Part shown: positions 46,506 to 56,983 of the stretch, piece after piece
Numbering within the stretch: position 1 is the stretch's first letter
Layout: every line of letters begins with the position of its first letter
Translations under genes and position numbers: made by a program
Origin: Opitutaceae bacterium EW11
GTDB taxonomy: Bacteria > Verrucomicrobiota > Verrucomicrobiia > Opitutales > Opitutaceae
Length of the DNA stretch: 64,000 nt
Direction: 5' to 3'
Assembly (NCBI GenBank): GCA_003054665.1
Contig: QAYY01000008.1
Coordinates: 187,906-251,905, forward strand
The notes under the pieces: generated by a model
Database searches by the model: none
The model's input: the letters and a program-made list of their open reading frames with translations, nothing else
What the model was told of the DNA's origin: nothing

Positions 46506-47339
46506 TCAGCCGCCGATGCGGGCCGGGCTGACGGTGAACTGTGTGGGTGCGGTGGTGGGCACCGTCCGCACCGGGACGATATCGGTGCTGCCGTCGGCGC
46601 GATCGACGGCTTCGAAATAGACGGTGCGGCGGGCGATGCACGCGAGCGAAACGGTCTCGTCTTCCGTGGCGGCGGTTTCGGCGGGTATTGACTGAACGGC
46701 GACGGTTGCCCCCGCCTCCGGCGTCTCGCGACGGATGATCGCCTGCTGGCCGGGCGTGAGCGTCTGGCCGGCCGCCGATCCTTCCGGAACCACGGTGATG
46801 TCGCCCTCGATCAGAGTGATCTTGGTTTCAGTTTCGGTCGCGTGGATGACCATGCGGCGCCCGCGGACGTTGATCGTGCCCTGTGGGGTTTGGAAAACCA
46901 GGGAGCTGCCCGCGACGAGCTTGCTCGTGCAGACGCCGATGCCGCCGCGGACGAGCCGGATCACGGTCTGCGAAATCGACGGCTCGACATCCAGGTCCGC
47001 TCGGTTCGGTGCGAACGGCTCCTGGAGAAAGCGCTTCACCTCCAAACGCGTATTCGCCGTCACATACAGCGCGGTGCCGTTCGAGAGGACGAGGGAATCG
47101 GTCGAATTTGCCTTTGTCTCGATCACGGAGCCCTCGGGCGAGTGCACCGCGTTCTTGATCAGCGGCTCGATCTTCACACCCGTGTCGATCTGGGACTCGC
47201 CCGCGACGTCAGCCACGAAGAGCTTGCTCGTGGGGTTGTTCTTCTTGGCGGTCTGGGCAGAAACCACCACAGCGGCGCCAAAGCTCATCAAGGCGACCGC
47301 GAGCGCGCAAAGCACCGGCGAAAACGGGCGAAACTTCAT
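46506..47339 (-). CDS. FecR-domain periplasmic protein
   Basis: 277 residues from ATG 47339 (an upstream start at 47351 is possible). Signal peptide (P-V-L-C-A-L-A-V-A-L-M-S-F-G-A-A-V-V-V-S-A). The FecR-like domain spans about 70-195, with LSNGTALYVTANTRLEVKRF and TPQGTINVRGRRMVIHATET. No TonB receptor or sigma factor is adjacent; instead it heads the exopolysaccharide operon, a context where FecR domains probably bind or sense polysaccharide (inference). Confidence 0.85.
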   Translation of the reverse strand: MKFRPFSPVLCALAVALMSFGAAVVVSAQTAKKNNPTSKLFVADVAGESQIDTGVKIEPLIKNAVHSPEGSVIETKANSTDSLVLSNGTALYVTANTRLEVKRFLQEPFAPNRADLDVEPSISQTVIRLVRGGIGVCTSKLVAGSSLVFQTPQGTINVRGRRMVIHATETETKITLIEGDITVVPEGSAAGQTLTPGQQAIIRRETPEAGATVAVQSIPAETAATEDETVSLACIARRTVYFEAVDRADGSTDIVPVRTVPTTAPTQFTVSPARIGG

Positions 47340-47409
47340 GCGGGGCAACATGCAACGGAACGTCTAGGGGTTCAATTGCAAAATCGATGCAATATGTGGC
47401 AAGATTGAG

Positions 47410-47437
47410 CCGCCCAACTGCCTGCGCAGCTGGGCGG
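47410..47437. repeat. 12-bp stem-loop downstream of leuS
   Basis: CCGCCCAACTGC / GCAGCTGGGCGG (47410-47421 with 47426-47437, one mismatch that is G-U on the minus-strand transcript) with a 4-nt loop. It lies 28 bp beyond the leuS stop and has no T-tract. It could end leuS transcription in a non-canonical way or be a dispersed hairpin element. Confidence 0.5.
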
Positions 47438-47464
47438 TTGCCCCTACAACGGCACAAGGCCGCG

Positions 47465-50047
47465 TTACTCAACGACGATGTTGAGGATCTTGCCCGGCAC
47501 GAAAACCACGCGTTTGACCGTCTTGCCGGCGAGAAACGCCGCGATCTTGGCGTTCTCATTGGCCGCGGCGACTGCCTGATCCTGCGTGGTGCCAACGGCT
47601 ACCATCAGCTCGCCACGGTGTTTCCCGTTGACCTGGACGACCAGCTTGATCTCGGTCGCGACGAGCTTCGATGCGTCGTACTTCGGCCAGGGCCCGAAGA
47701 GGACCGAAGCCTGATTTCCGAGGCGCGCCCAGAGTTCTTCCGCCAGGTGAGGGGCGAACGGCGCCAGGAGCTGGATCAACGCCAGTGCGGTCGTTCGCTT
47801 GACGGCCGATGCCTTCTGAAGCGTGTTGGCGAAGATCATCATCTGGGAGATCGCGGTGTTGAACCGCAGCGCGTCGATGTCCTCGGTGACCTTTTTGATG
47901 GTCTCGTGGAGCAGCTTGGTGAGTTCGGCCGGCTCCTGCGCGTTCTCCGAAATCTTCGGGTTCACGCCGCCGTCTTCGCCGATGCACTCGCGCCAGACCT
48001 TCTGCAGAAAACGGTGAACGCCTTCGATGCCGCGCGGATTCCACGGTTTCATGGCCTCGAGCGGCCCGAGGAACATCAGGTACAGCCGCAGGGTGTCGGC
48101 GCCGTGCGACGCGATGATGGCGTCGGGATTCACGACGTTGCCGCGACTCTTCGACATCTTCTCTCCGTCCTCGCCGAGGATGATGCCCTGGTGGAACAGC
48201 TTCTTGAACGGCTCCGACTGCGGCACGACGCCGGCGTCGAACAGGACCTTGTGCCAGAACCGGGCGTACAGCAGGTGCAGCACCGCGTGTTCCGCGCCGC
48301 CGACGTACAGATCGGGCACGCCCCAATACTGGAGCAGCTTCGGGTCCGCGACCGCGCGCTCGTTCTTGGGATCGATGAAGCGGAGATAGTACCAGCACGA
48401 GCCTGCCCACTGCGGCATCGTATTGGTTTCGCGGTGACCGCGGATCCAGGCGGCGCCTTCCGGCTTGGGCTGCGAGGCCGGCACGGCCTGGCCTGTCTCG
48501 AAGTTGATCCAGATCTGCAGCCACTCGGTGACGTTGGCCAGCGGGCTCTCGCCCGTGCCGCTCGGCAGGTAACTCTGCACGTCCGGCAGCGTCAGCGGGA
48601 GCGACACCTCGGGCAGTGGAAGCGCGAAATGCGTCACGCCCTGATTCGTGTAAGTCACGGGCTGCTCGGGCATGTCGGACTTCCGGGCCACGAGAGCCTT
48701 CAGATAGTCGGCCTCGCTCACCCAGACGATCGGGAAGGGTTCGCCCCAGTAGCGCTGGCGGGAAAACAGCCAGTCGCGGAGCTTGTAGTTGACCGTCGCT
48801 TTGCCGCGCGACTGCGCCGTGAGATCGGCGGTGATGCGCTTTTTCGCTTCGCGCCAGTCGAGGCCGGTGAACGGCCCGGAGTGGATGAGTTTGCCCTCGC
48901 CGGTGTAGGGGAGTTTCGGAGACGCGCCCTCGGCGCTCGCGGGCGATTCGATCACCTGGATGATGGGCAGCTGGTACTGGACGGCGAACTCGTAGTCGCG
49001 GTCGTCGTGGGCCGGCACGGCCATGATGGCTCCGGTGCCGTAGCCCATCAAAACGTAGTCGGCGATCCAGATGGGCAGGCGGGTGCCGTTGACCGGGTTG
49101 ATCGCGTACGAGCCGCTGAATACGCCGGATTTCTCCTTGGCGAGGTCGGTGCGCTCGAGGTCGCTCTTCGCGGCGGCTTTTTTGCGGTACGCCTCGACCG
49201 CGTCGCGCTGCTCGGGCGTCGTCAGGGCTGCCACCATCGGATGCTCCGGCGCGATGACCATGTACGTCGCGCCAAACAGGGTGTCCGGCCGGGTGGTGAA
49301 GACCTTCAGGTCGCCGAGACTCTTGTTCTCGAGCTCGAAAAGCAGTTCGGCGCCTTCGCTGCGACCGATCCACGCTTCCTGCATGCGTTTCGTGGAATCG
49401 GGCCAGTCGACGTCCTTCAGATCCGCCAGGAGCCGTTCGGCGTAGGCCGTGATGCGCAGCACCCACTGGCGCAGGTTTCGGCGCTCGACGGGATAGTGGC
49501 CGACCTCGGACGTGCCGTCGACGACCTCTTCGTTGGCCAGCACGGTGCGCAGCTCGGGGCACCACCAGACGGGACGCTCGTCGACGTAGGCGAGACCGCG
49601 CTTGAACAGCTGGAGGAAGATCCACTGCGTCCAGCGATAGTACCGCGGATCGGTCGTATCGATTTCGCGCTCCCAGTCGTACGAGAAGCCCAGCGCCTTC
49701 AGCTGCCGTTTGAAATTGGAGATGTTGTTCTGCGTGTTGCTCGCCGGATGGGTCCCGGTTTTCACCGCGTGTTGCTCGGCAGGCAGCCCGAACGCGTCCC
49801 AGCCCATCGGGTGGAGAACGTTCAGACCCTGCGCGTGTTTTGCCCGCGAGATGATGTCCGTGGCGGTGTAGCCCTCCGGGTGGCCGATGTGCAGGCCCGC
49901 GCCGGACGGGTAGGGGAACATGTCGAGCGCGTAGAATTTCGGCTTCGACGTGTCGTTGGGGGCGCGGAACGTGTGGTCGCTCTCCCAGAAGGATTGCCAA
50001 TGCGGTTCGATTTGAGAGAACTCGTACTCTTTGCAATGCGTTGCCAT
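47465..50047 (-). CDS. leuS: Leucyl-tRNA synthetase
   Basis: 860 residues, normal length. Class I signature: HIGH-type motif [19 protein letters not shown] near residue 52, editing CP1 domain (about 225-420, with [16 protein letters not shown]), and KMSKS motif [19 protein letters not shown]. It ends in the anticodon-binding and Leu-specific domains. Divergent from the S1C protease gene. Confidence 0.97.
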   Translation of the reverse strand: MATHCKEYEFSQIEPHWQSFWESDHTFRAPNDTSKPKFYALDMFPYPSGAGLHIGHPEGYTATDIISRAKHAQGLNVLHPMGWDAFGLPAEQHAVKTGTHPASNTQNNISNFKRQLKALGFSYDWEREIDTTDPRYYRWTQWIFLQLFKRGLAYVDERPVWWCPELRTVLANEEVVDGTSEVGHYPVERRNLRQWVLRITAYAERLLADLKDVDWPDSTKRMQEAWIGRSEGAELLFELENKSLGDLKVFTTRPDTLFGATYMVIAPEHPMVAALTTPEQRDAVEAYRKKAAAKSDLERTDLAKEKSGVFSGSYAINPVNGTRLPIWIADYVLMGYGTGAIMAVPAHDDRDYEFAVQYQLPIIQVIESPASAEGASPKLPYTGEGKLIHSGPFTGLDWREAKKRITADLTAQSRGKATVNYKLRDWLFSRQRYWGEPFPIVWVSEADYLKALVARKSDMPEQPVTYTNQGVTHFALPLPEVSLPLTLPDVQSYLPSGTGESPLANVTEWLQIWINFETGQAVPASQPKPEGAAWIRGHRETNTMPQWAGSCWYYLRFIDPKNERAVADPKLLQYWGVPDLYVGGAEHAVLHLLYARFWHKVLFDAGVVPQSEPFKKLFHQGIILGEDGEKMSKSRGNVVNPDAIIASHGADTLRLYLMFLGPLEAMKPWNPRGIEGVHRFLQKVWRECIGEDGGVNPKISENAQEPAELTKLLHETIKKVTEDIDALRFNTAISQMMIFANTLQKASAVKRTTALALIQLLAPFAPHLAEELWARLGNQASVLFGPWPKYDASKLVATEIKLVVQVNGKHRGELMVAVGTTQDQAVAAANENAKIAAFLAGKTVKRVVFVPGKILNIVVE

Positions 50048-50260
50048 CGGAAGAAACTCGCCACTCTGCGGGAATCAATGGGACCGTCAACGTCGCTGAA
50101 ACGCCTGCGGGATTCGGCATCGGCGCATAGCCGCGTCCCCGAGGGCGGGACCGACTCCCGACGCCCCGCCGTTCAATCGGTCCGCGCTCCGGGAGCGCGA
50201 CCGTCCCGTCCGCCGTCCGGCCGGGCGCGGGCCGGCGATCCGCGCCACTCGGCGCCCACC

Positions 50261-51607
50261 TTGAACGTCGGCCGAGTCACCGCACTCTTCTGCGCTTTCG
50301 CCGTCTTCTTTTTCACGCCGTTTGCCACCGCTCACGCGAAGATGTCGGCCGGCTTCAACCGCCTGCTCGACGCGGTCGTGCGGATCGACGTCCGCGAGTG
50401 GTCGATCGACGAGGGCGCCCGCCGCTACGCCGCGAGCATCGGCTCGGGCGTGATCCTTTCGGGGGATGGCTTGATCCTGACCAACGCCCACGTCGTCAGC
50501 CCCCGCGCCGTCGAGATCAACGTCACACTCGCGAACCTCGAACGCGTCGGCGCCACGCTCGTCGGTTGGGATCACTGGACGGATCTGGCCGTGATCCGGA
50601 TCGATATGGAGGAGGTGCGGCGCCGCGGGCTGGTCTTCGCCCATGCGCGGTTTGGCGACTCCGACGATCTTTTCCCCGGGGAAACCGTCTACGCCGTCGG
50701 CACGCCGCACGGCCTCGCCCGGACCGTCACGCGCGGCATCATTTCCAACAACCGCCGGTACTTCGAGGACACCACCGGCGTGCGCGGCTATGAAACGGGT
50801 GTATTCAACACTTGGCTGCAGACCGACGCCGCCATCAATCCCGGCAACTCCGGCGGACCGCTGGTCCTCGAGAACGGCGACGTGGTGGGAATCAATTCCC
50901 GCGCCTATGTCGGAGCCGACAACCTCGGTTTCGCGATTCCGGCGAGCACGGCGCGCCGTGTGATGGCGGATCTCGTGAAGGACGGAAAAATCGTGCGAAG
51001 CTACATCGGAATCAGCCCGGCGCCGCTCCAGGATCTGGAGACCTTCTACTCCCTCAAACAGAACACCGGCGTCCTGATCGACAACGCCGACGTCGGCTCG
51101 CCCGCGGCGAAGGCCGGGATTCGTGGAGGCGACATTCTGCTCGCGATCAACGGCGAACGGGTCGACGGACGCTTCCCCGAACTGCTCCCGCCGATCCAGA
51201 ATCGCATCGCCAGCCTTCCCGTCGGTACGTCCGTTCGCCTCACGATCAAGCGCGGCGAGCAGCAGTCGGACTACACCGTGGTGACCGAGAAACTGGAAAG
51301 CCGCCATGGCGAGGAGTGGGTATTCGAAAAGTGGGGACTTAGCGTTCAGAAGGTCTCCCGTGCCTACGCCCGCGAACACCAGTTCCCCGACGCCGCGGGA
51401 CTGCTCGTGGTGGGGCTCCAGCCGGGCTTTTCCGCCGCGTTGAGCGGTCTGGCGGTCAACGACGTCGTGACCAAGATCAACCAGCAGCCGATTGACACCC
51501 TCGAAGCGGCAAAGAAGGCCTACGACGCCTACGTGGAGCACCCGGGAACGATCCTCGTGGAGGTGAACAGGAACCGCAACGTGACGCTTCACGTATTCAA
51601 ACCCTGA
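50261..51607 (+). CDS. S1C (DegP/HtrA-like) serine protease with two PDZ domains
   Basis: 448 residues from a TTG at 50261, chosen because a signal peptide follows at once (V-T-A-L-F-C-A-F-A-V-F-F-F-T-P-F-A). An in-frame ATG at 50078 would add 61 Arg/Pro-rich residues. Catalytic triad: His77 in LTNAHVV, Asp108 in WTDLAVI, Ser197 in INPGNSGGPLV. Two PDZ domains follow (S-Y-I-G-I-S-P..., and V-V-G-L-Q-P-G-F-S-A-A-L-S-G-L). Envelope quality-control protease. A catalytically dead paralogue is encoded 29 bp downstream. Confidence 0.9.
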   Translation: MNVGRVTALFCAFAVFFFTPFATAHAKMSAGFNRLLDAVVRIDVREWSIDEGARRYAASIGSGVILSGDGLILTNAHVVSPRAVEINVTLANLERVGATLVGWDHWTDLAVIRIDMEEVRRRGLVFAHARFGDSDDLFPGETVYAVGTPHGLARTVTRGIISNNRRYFEDTTGVRGYETGVFNTWLQTDAAINPGNSGGPLVLENGDVVGINSRAYVGADNLGFAIPASTARRVMADLVKDGKIVRSYIGISPAPLQDLETFYSLKQNTGVLIDNADVGSPAAKAGIRGGDILLAINGERVDGRFPELLPPIQNRIASLPVGTSVRLTIKRGEQQSDYTVVTEKLESRHGEEWVFEKWGLSVQKVSRAYAREHQFPDAAGLLVVGLQPGFSAALSGLAVNDVVTKINQQPIDTLEAAKKAYDAYVEHPGTILVEVNRNRNVTLHVFKP

Positions 51608-51636
51608 GGGCCGCTCGCTTTCCTTCGGAACTTTTC

Positions 51637-53049
51637 ATGCGCCTTCCTCGTTTTGCCGCCCGGGTTTCCGCGTTCCTTTTCCTATTCGGCCTGTTTCTCC
51701 GCGTCGCCGCCGCGGCCGAGCCGCTCGCCGAACTGTGGCGTGAGCGGGTGAAATCCGTCGTCGCGGTGGAGTTTTACGTCGAACTGGAAACCGAGCGACG
51801 ACCCAACATCACCGGCGGTCTGGTCTTGGACCGCGAAGGCACGATCGCGCTCGGTGGCAATGCCATCCCGAACTTCCTGCCGCCGTCGCAGCTGAAGGAT
51901 TTTCGCGTCTACCGCCCGGGGCACCCGTCCACGGACTACGGACAGGCGGAGTATCTCGGTTACGACGCGGTCACGGGGTGGCACTATATCCGTGTCGATT
52001 CCGCCTTTCGCGCCAACCTGCGGCCGATCACCGACTTTGTCGTTGCCGGCGCTGCCGCTCCCGTCGTCGCTGACGAGGTCTGGGGCGTCGGAATGCGGGG
52101 CAAGGACGAGGACTTTGAGCCCACGTTTCTTTCCAGCCGCGTGGCTGTGCTGCTCACCCTCCCGCAGCGGAGCGCGATTGCGCTGGGTCGCGTCGCCGCT
52201 CCGCAACTACCGGTTTTTGACCGGACCGGGGCTTTCGCGGGCGTCGGACTCGCAGGCTACGGCGAGAGTTATTTCCAGTACTCCCGGACCGAGCGCGGAT
52301 CGCCGCTCCTTCTCGTCAGCGGCGACGAGGCGCGTGTTTTCCGGCTGGCGCCCGAAGTCTTGCCGTACCTCGGACGCGTCCCGGCCAATGTCTACGGACG
52401 GCCTGCTGCCTGGCTGGGCATCATGGGTGTGCAGGCGGTCCCGCCGGACGTGGCGAAGTTTCTCAACCTCCAGGAACAATCCGCGCTCGTCGTGAGCGAG
52501 GTGCTGGAGGGCGGGGCCGCGGAAGCGGCGGGCATGAAGGAGCGCGACATCGTCGTTGCGGTGGACGGAAAACCCTTGCCGCGTCTCAAGCCGCCGCAGG
52601 TCGCGCCCAGCTGGCTCGAGCGCGAAGTGGCTCTCCGCAAACCCGGCGACGTGCTTGCGCTCACCGTGCTGCGCGGAACGGAGCGTATCGAGCTCCGCCC
52701 ACGCCTGCAGGACGAGCCCAGGACGCTGCGCGAAGCGGACCGGCAGTACTTTGATCGACTCGGTCTCACAGTCCGCGAGTTTGTCTTCGTCGACGTGGTG
52801 TCGAACCGCATCAAGCTCGCCGAACGCACCGGCGTCATTGTCCATTATGTCAAACCCAACAGCCCGTCCGCCGCCGCGGGACTGCGGGCCGAAGACTGGA
52901 TCCGGGAAATCGACGGGGTCGAGGTGAAGACCTTCGCCGAAGCCGCCGCGAAGCTGATCAAGTTGGAAAACGATCAGGCGCGCACCGAGTTTGTCCTGCT
53001 GGTCAGCCGTTCCGGCGAGACCTCGGTGCTCCGGGTGAAGCTGCGCTGA
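51637..53049 (+). CDS. Catalytically degenerate S1C-like protein with two PDZ domains (pseudoprotease)
   Basis: 470 residues. Signal peptide ([18 protein letters not shown]). The N-terminal half has trypsin-like strand order but no triad: A-L-G-G-N-A-I-P-N replaces T-N-A-H-V-V, W-H-Y-I-R-V replaces T-D-L-A-V-I, and there is no G-N-S-G-G. Two PDZ domains remain (W-L-G-I-M-G-V..., and [16 protein letters not shown]). Being next to an active paralogue in the same orientation, it may be a scaffold, adaptor or substrate-delivery partner (inference). Confidence 0.82.
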   Translation: MRLPRFAARVSAFLFLFGLFLRVAAAAEPLAELWRERVKSVVAVEFYVELETERRPNITGGLVLDREGTIALGGNAIPNFLPPSQLKDFRVYRPGHPSTDYGQAEYLGYDAVTGWHYIRVDSAFRANLRPITDFVVAGAAAPVVADEVWGVGMRGKDEDFEPTFLSSRVAVLLTLPQRSAIALGRVAAPQLPVFDRTGAFAGVGLAGYGESYFQYSRTERGSPLLLVSGDEARVFRLAPEVLPYLGRVPANVYGRPAAWLGIMGVQAVPPDVAKFLNLQEQSALVVSEVLEGGAAEAAGMKERDIVVAVDGKPLPRLKPPQVAPSWLEREVALRKPGDVLALTVLRGTERIELRPRLQDEPRTLREADRQYFDRLGLTVREFVFVDVVSNRIKLAERTGVIVHYVKPNSPSAAAGLRAEDWIREIDGVEVKTFAEAAAKLIKLENDQARTEFVLLVSRSGETSVLRVKLR

Positions 53050-53291
53050 CGTTCGCGCCGCTGCCCCGGCAGGCTGGACGCGTGGCCCGTTCGAATACGC
53101 CGCGCAGCCTCGGCCTGTCGTCGTTCCCCGAGATCTCTGCGTGGGTTCCTTCGAACCGGTGGTTCGGGATCTCCGCTCGAACAGCGTCCGTATCCGCGCG
53201 CGCCGCCGTTACCGGTTTTTCCCTGAATCTCCTACCGAGGCCCGGTTCACGCATTGCGTCAGGCCGGTCGCTGCGCTACGTACGCCGGCTT

Positions 53292-53894
53292 ATGTTCACG
53301 GGCATCGTCGAGGAAACGGGTCAGGTGGAGAGCTTCGCGCCGTCGGCGCAGGCTTGGCGGCTCCGCCTGCGAGCGTCGGTCGTGCTGCAGGGCCTCGCCC
53401 TCGGCGACAGCATTGCCGTCAACGGGTGCTGTCTCACGGTCACGCGTTTTGAGGATTCGCACGTCGAGTTTGATGTGCTGGAGGAGACGAAACGGTTGAC
53501 CAGCTTCACCGCACTGACTCCCGGAGCGGCGGTGAATCTGGAGCGCAGTCTGCAGTTCGGCGGAAAAGTCGGCGGCCACTTCGTCACCGGCCATATCGAC
53601 GGGTTGGGCATCGTCCAAGTCCTCGAGCAGCGAGGAAAGGACTACTACCTGCGCGTCCGCGCCCCGGCCGGAAACCAGCGGTATCTCGTGCACAAGGGGA
53701 GCATCGCCATCGACGGCATCTCGTTGACCATCGCCGAGGTTGACGGAGATGCGTTTGCCGTCTGGCTGATTCCGCACACACTGGCAGTCACGAACTTGCG
53801 AGAAAAAAAGCCGGGCGATCCCGTCAATTTGGAATTCGACTTGATCGGTAAGTACGTCGAAAAGCTCGCCACCCCATTTCTGCAGCCCGCCTGA
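53292..53894 (+). CDS. ribE: Riboflavin synthase alpha chain
   Basis: 200 residues with the two lumazine-binding repeats: [12 protein letters not shown]...[12 protein letters not shown] and [12 protein letters not shown]...[12 protein letters not shown]. It dismutates two 6,7-dimethyl-8-ribityllumazine molecules into riboflavin. The ATG at 53292 is fixed by the universally conserved M-F-T-G-I-V-E. No other rib genes are adjacent, and the 242-bp upstream gap shows no FMN riboswitch core that I can recognise. Confidence 0.95.
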   Translation: MFTGIVEETGQVESFAPSAQAWRLRLRASVVLQGLALGDSIAVNGCCLTVTRFEDSHVEFDVLEETKRLTSFTALTPGAAVNLERSLQFGGKVGGHFVTGHIDGLGIVQVLEQRGKDYYLRVRAPAGNQRYLVHKGSIAIDGISLTIAEVDGDAFAVWLIPHTLAVTNLREKKPGDPVNLEFDLIGKYVEKLATPFLQPA

Positions 53895-53896
53895 CC

Positions 53897-54853
53897 ATGC
53901 GCGCCGCGCTTCAAGCTCTTACGGACGAACTCAAACGCCTCAAAGCCAGCGGCGTTCGCGACGTCGTTGTATCCGATGAGAGCCTTCGCGCGCTGAGAAC
54001 GGTGGTCGAATCCCGCGCGAGGACCGCAGCCGCGGAAAAAGAGGCGAGCGGTCCCGTGGCCAGCGTGGCTGAAGCGCCGGAGCCCGCGAAGCCCGTCGCC
54101 GAGCCCGCCGCGCCGGCCAGGTCGACCCCGCCGTCGGCAAAGCCACGGGCGGCCGTGCCCGCTCGCGAGATTGTCGAGTTTCCGCCGTCGCCAATCGTGA
54201 CCCTGCCGTCAGGGGACAAACAGACGAGGTGGGATGCGTTGCTTCGGATGGTTACGCAGGACGAGGTCTGCCGCGCGCACGTCCGGCCCGGAAAGAAAGT
54301 CGTGCTCGGCGTGGGCAATCTCGACGCGAAGGTCTTTTTCTGCGGCGAAGCGCCGGGAGCGGATGAAGAAGAGCAGGGCGAGCCGTTTGTCGGTCCGGCG
54401 GGCCAGCTGCTCACAAAGATGATTCAGGCGATGGGCGTCGCGAGGCAGGACGTTTATATTGGTAATATCATGAACTGGCGTCCGGAGCTGCCTCTGTCCG
54501 CATCGGGCGTTCAGGTCGGCAATCGTCCGCCCACTCCGGAAGAGATGGCTTACTGTCTGCCGTATTTGAAGGCGCAGCTGGAGATCGTGAATCCCGATGT
54601 CATCGTCGCGCTCGGCTCCACCGCCGCGCAGGGGCTCTTGGGGGTGGGGAGTTTCAAGACTCTTGGTGAAATACGGAGCCAGTGGAAACTGTTCGCCGGA
54701 AAGCCGGTCATGGTGACCTACCATCCGTCGTATATTTTGAGAAATCCTACGAATCGTTCCAAACGAGCAATTTGGGAGGATTTCCTGAAGGTGATGGAGC
54801 GCGTGACGCTCCCGATTTCCGAAAAACAACGGGCCTACTTTTTGGACAAATGA
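53897..54853 (+). CDS. Uracil-DNA glycosylase, family-4-like, with incomplete Fe-S ligands
   Basis: 318 residues. The N-terminal 90 are a helical plus Ala/Pro-rich linker. Catalytic region: [20 protein letters not shown] (motif A, 148-166), [31 protein letters not shown] and [13 protein letters not shown]. In family-4 UDGs four cysteines bind [4Fe-4S]; here only Cys125 and Cys220 remain, with His128 at the second position and Trp194 (N-W-R-P instead of K-C-R-P) at the third. It removes uracil from DNA (activity inferred from family). It overlaps opgG by ATGA, so translation is coupled. Confidence 0.9.
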   Translation: MRAALQALTDELKRLKASGVRDVVVSDESLRALRTVVESRARTAAAEKEASGPVASVAEAPEPAKPVAEPAAPARSTPPSAKPRAAVPAREIVEFPPSPIVTLPSGDKQTRWDALLRMVTQDEVCRAHVRPGKKVVLGVGNLDAKVFFCGEAPGADEEEQGEPFVGPAGQLLTKMIQAMGVARQDVYIGNIMNWRPELPLSASGVQVGNRPPTPEEMAYCLPYLKAQLEIVNPDVIVALGSTAAQGLLGVGSFKTLGEIRSQWKLFAGKPVMVTYHPSYILRNPTNRSKRAIWEDFLKVMERVTLPISEKQRAYFLDK

Positions 54854-56379
54854 AACCCAATCTGCTCGCTGCTGTGCTGGGACTGGGCTTGGCCGCTGCG
54901 GTGGCCGGCCACGCGGCTGACGTGCCGTTCGATTTGGAGGTCTTGCAGTTTCGCGCCAAGGCGCTCGCGGCAAAACCGTATGAAACTCGACCGACACGGG
55001 TTCCTAAGCGCCTGAGCGAGCTGACGTACGATCAGTATCGGTTGATCCGTTTCGATACGGATCATGCCTGGTGGAAGGCCGAACGCCTGCCGTTCCAGCT
55101 GCAGTTTTTCCACCCGGGTTTTATCTATACGAACACCGTCCAGCTCAACGAAGTGAACCGGGGCCAGGTCCGCCCGATCGACTTTTCGTCGAAGCTGTTT
55201 CAATACGGCAACAATTTGGATGTCGGCGAGGTGCCGGCGGACATGGGCTACACCGGCTTCCGCATTCATTATCCGCTCAATACTCCCGCCTACTACGACG
55301 AATTGGCGGTGTTTCAGGGAGCCAGTTATTTTCGCGCTCTGGGCCAGGGCATGCGCTACGGCCTGTCGGCGCGCGGCCTTGCGTTGAATACGGGAGAGCA
55401 GGGAGGAGAGGAGTTTCCCATCTTCGAGGAGTTTTATATACAACGGCCGTCGCCGGACGCGAAGGAGATCGTGGTTTATGCGCTCATGGACAGTCCGAGC
55501 GTCGCGGGAGCCTACCGTTTCGTCATCAAGCCGGGGGTGACCACGGCGATGAATATCCAGGCCGTGCTGTATCAACGCCGGTCCGCGACGATCAAGGCCT
55601 TCGGTGTCGCCCCGCTGACCAGCATGTTTTGGTACGGGGAGAATTCGAAGGGCGACCACGGTGATCTTCGGCCCGAGGTGCACGATTCCGACGGACTCAT
55701 GATCGAGCGGGGAAGCGGCGAATGGCTCTGGCGCCCCCTCGATAACCCCGGTGCGGTCCGCGCGCTGTCGTTCAACGACGAGAATCCCCGCGGCTTTGGT
55801 CTCGTTCAGCGCGATCGTCGGTTCGAGAGTTACGAGGATCTCGAAGCGGCCTACCAGCTGCGTCCGAGCACCTGGGTTGAGCCGGTCGGCTCTTGGGGGA
55901 GGGGTGCGGTGCGCCTCGTGGAGATTCCCACGCCCGACGAGACCAACGATAATATCGTGGCCTTCTGGGTCCCTGAGAAGCTCTCCGCGATCGGCGAGCC
56001 GATACGATTCGAATATAATCTCTACTGGTTCATGGAGAGTGCGGCGGGCGCGCGTCGTCCACCGGCAGGCTACGCGATTGCTACGCGCATGGGCCGTTCG
56101 AAGACGCACGAGAAGGACCTGGAGCGTTTCTGGGTCGATTTCGATGGACCGTATTTGCACAACGCGACGTTCAATCCGGCCGTGCAGGCCATTGTGACGG
56201 TGGGCGAGGGCGCGACGCTCGTGCATCAGGATTTGCAGAAGAACCCTTTCAACGGAACGTGGCGTGTGGCCTTTGCCCTGAAGCCCGACGGATCGGGTAA
56301 GCCGGTGGAACTCCGTTGCTTCTTAAAGCGCGAGCCGCATATCCTGACTGAGACATGGAGCTACCTGTGGACTCCGTAG
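54850..56379 (+). CDS. opgG: Periplasmic glucan biosynthesis protein OpgG (MdoG)
   Basis: 509 residues. Signal peptide (L-L-A-A-V-L-G-L-G-L-A-A-A-V-A-G-H-A-A-D). OpgG landmarks are FRAKALAAKPYE, LTYDQYRLIRF, QLQFFHPGFIYTN, GYTGFRIHYPLN, GASYFRALGQGMRYGLSARG, DEEFPIFEEF-like EEFPIFEEFYIQRP, TSMFWYGENSKG and EWLWRPLDNP. With OpgH it builds osmoregulated periplasmic glucans. Its ATG overlaps the stop of the UDG gene; its 3' end overlaps the next ORF by 25 bp. Confidence 0.95.
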   Translation: MKPNLLAAVLGLGLAAAVAGHAADVPFDLEVLQFRAKALAAKPYETRPTRVPKRLSELTYDQYRLIRFDTDHAWWKAERLPFQLQFFHPGFIYTNTVQLNEVNRGQVRPIDFSSKLFQYGNNLDVGEVPADMGYTGFRIHYPLNTPAYYDELAVFQGASYFRALGQGMRYGLSARGLALNTGEQGGEEFPIFEEFYIQRPSPDAKEIVVYALMDSPSVAGAYRFVIKPGVTTAMNIQAVLYQRRSATIKAFGVAPLTSMFWYGENSKGDHGDLRPEVHDSDGLMIERGSGEWLWRPLDNPGAVRALSFNDENPRGFGLVQRDRRFESYEDLEAAYQLRPSTWVEPVGSWGRGAVRLVEIPTPDETNDNIVAFWVPEKLSAIGEPIRFEYNLYWFMESAAGARRPPAGYAIATRMGRSKTHEKDLERFWVDFDGPYLHNATFNPAVQAIVTVGEGATLVHQDLQKNPFNGTWRVAFALKPDGSGKPVELRCFLKREPHILTETWSYLWTP

Positions 56380-56954
56380 ACGCGCCGCTTTCCAGCTTCC
56401 GGCCCCGCACGGGGACAATGGAGGCCTGGAATGCCGCGTATGTGCGTGTCGAAGATTATCTGCGGGCGCATCGGATCCACAACCGGCTTCATCAAAGCCG
56501 CCTCATCCAGAAGGTTCTCGAGCATGCCGCCCGTCGCCACGAATCGAATCCTGCGCAGGATCCGACGACGCTCGCCGCTGAAGAGGCCGAGTCGCTGATG
56601 GACGACTGGTTTGCGGAGATACTCGGTGAAAAAGGCCTGCCGCACGATCGCATCGCCACTGCGGGCCGGGTGGCGCTTCTCGTTTCTGACGGAGCCCAGA
56701 AATGGCCGTACGCATTTCTGGATACGGAAAACATCCCGGCCGATTTTCGAAATGCCGTCCATCAGAGTTCGATGGAGGCCGGCCCCGATATGTCCGTCTC
56801 GAGCATGGTCCCGCGCCCGATCGACCTGGGGACGATCAGCGAAGTGGCCGGCGAGACTCTCGAGCGATTCGAGCGTTGGCCCATTCTCCGCACGCTGCTG
56901 CTCTGGATCCTATTCATGGCCAGCCTGACGGTCGTGTTCTTCGCAACCCGCTGA
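56355..56954 (+). CDS. Unknown membrane-anchored protein between opgG and opgH
   Basis: 199 residues, not recognised. The N-terminal about 175 residues are soluble and charged (W-N-A-A-Y-V-R-V-E-D-Y-L-R-A-H-R region is helical), and a single C-terminal TM segment (W-P-I-L-R-T-L-L-L-W-I-L-F-M-A-S-L-T-V-V-F-F) anchors it as a tail-anchored protein. It overlaps the end of opgG by 25 bp and precedes opgH by 29 bp, so it is co-expressed with the glucan synthesis pair and may link OpgH or regulate it (inference). Confidence 0.8.
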   Translation: MELPVDSVDAPLSSFRPRTGTMEAWNAAYVRVEDYLRAHRIHNRLHQSRLIQKVLEHAARRHESNPAQDPTTLAAEEAESLMDDWFAEILGEKGLPHDRIATAGRVALLVSDGAQKWPYAFLDTENIPADFRNAVHQSSMEAGPDMSVSSMVPRPIDLGTISEVAGETLERFERWPILRTLLLWILFMASLTVVFFATR

Positions 56955-56983
56955 TCTCGTTCTTCTGCACCTGAATCGCTTCG

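Noticed and set aside
47387..50260. A 1406-codon plus-strand frame that would fuse about 958 residues to the S1C protease
   Set aside because: The upstream part is the exact antisense of leuS, which has all class I synthetase motifs. Only the part from 50261 is real.
53050..53291. FMN riboswitch before ribE
   Set aside because: No AGGGNNNGGUGAAAUUCC-like or other conserved RFN elements seen in the 242-bp gap. A small inverted repeat around 53153-53165 is too short to call.
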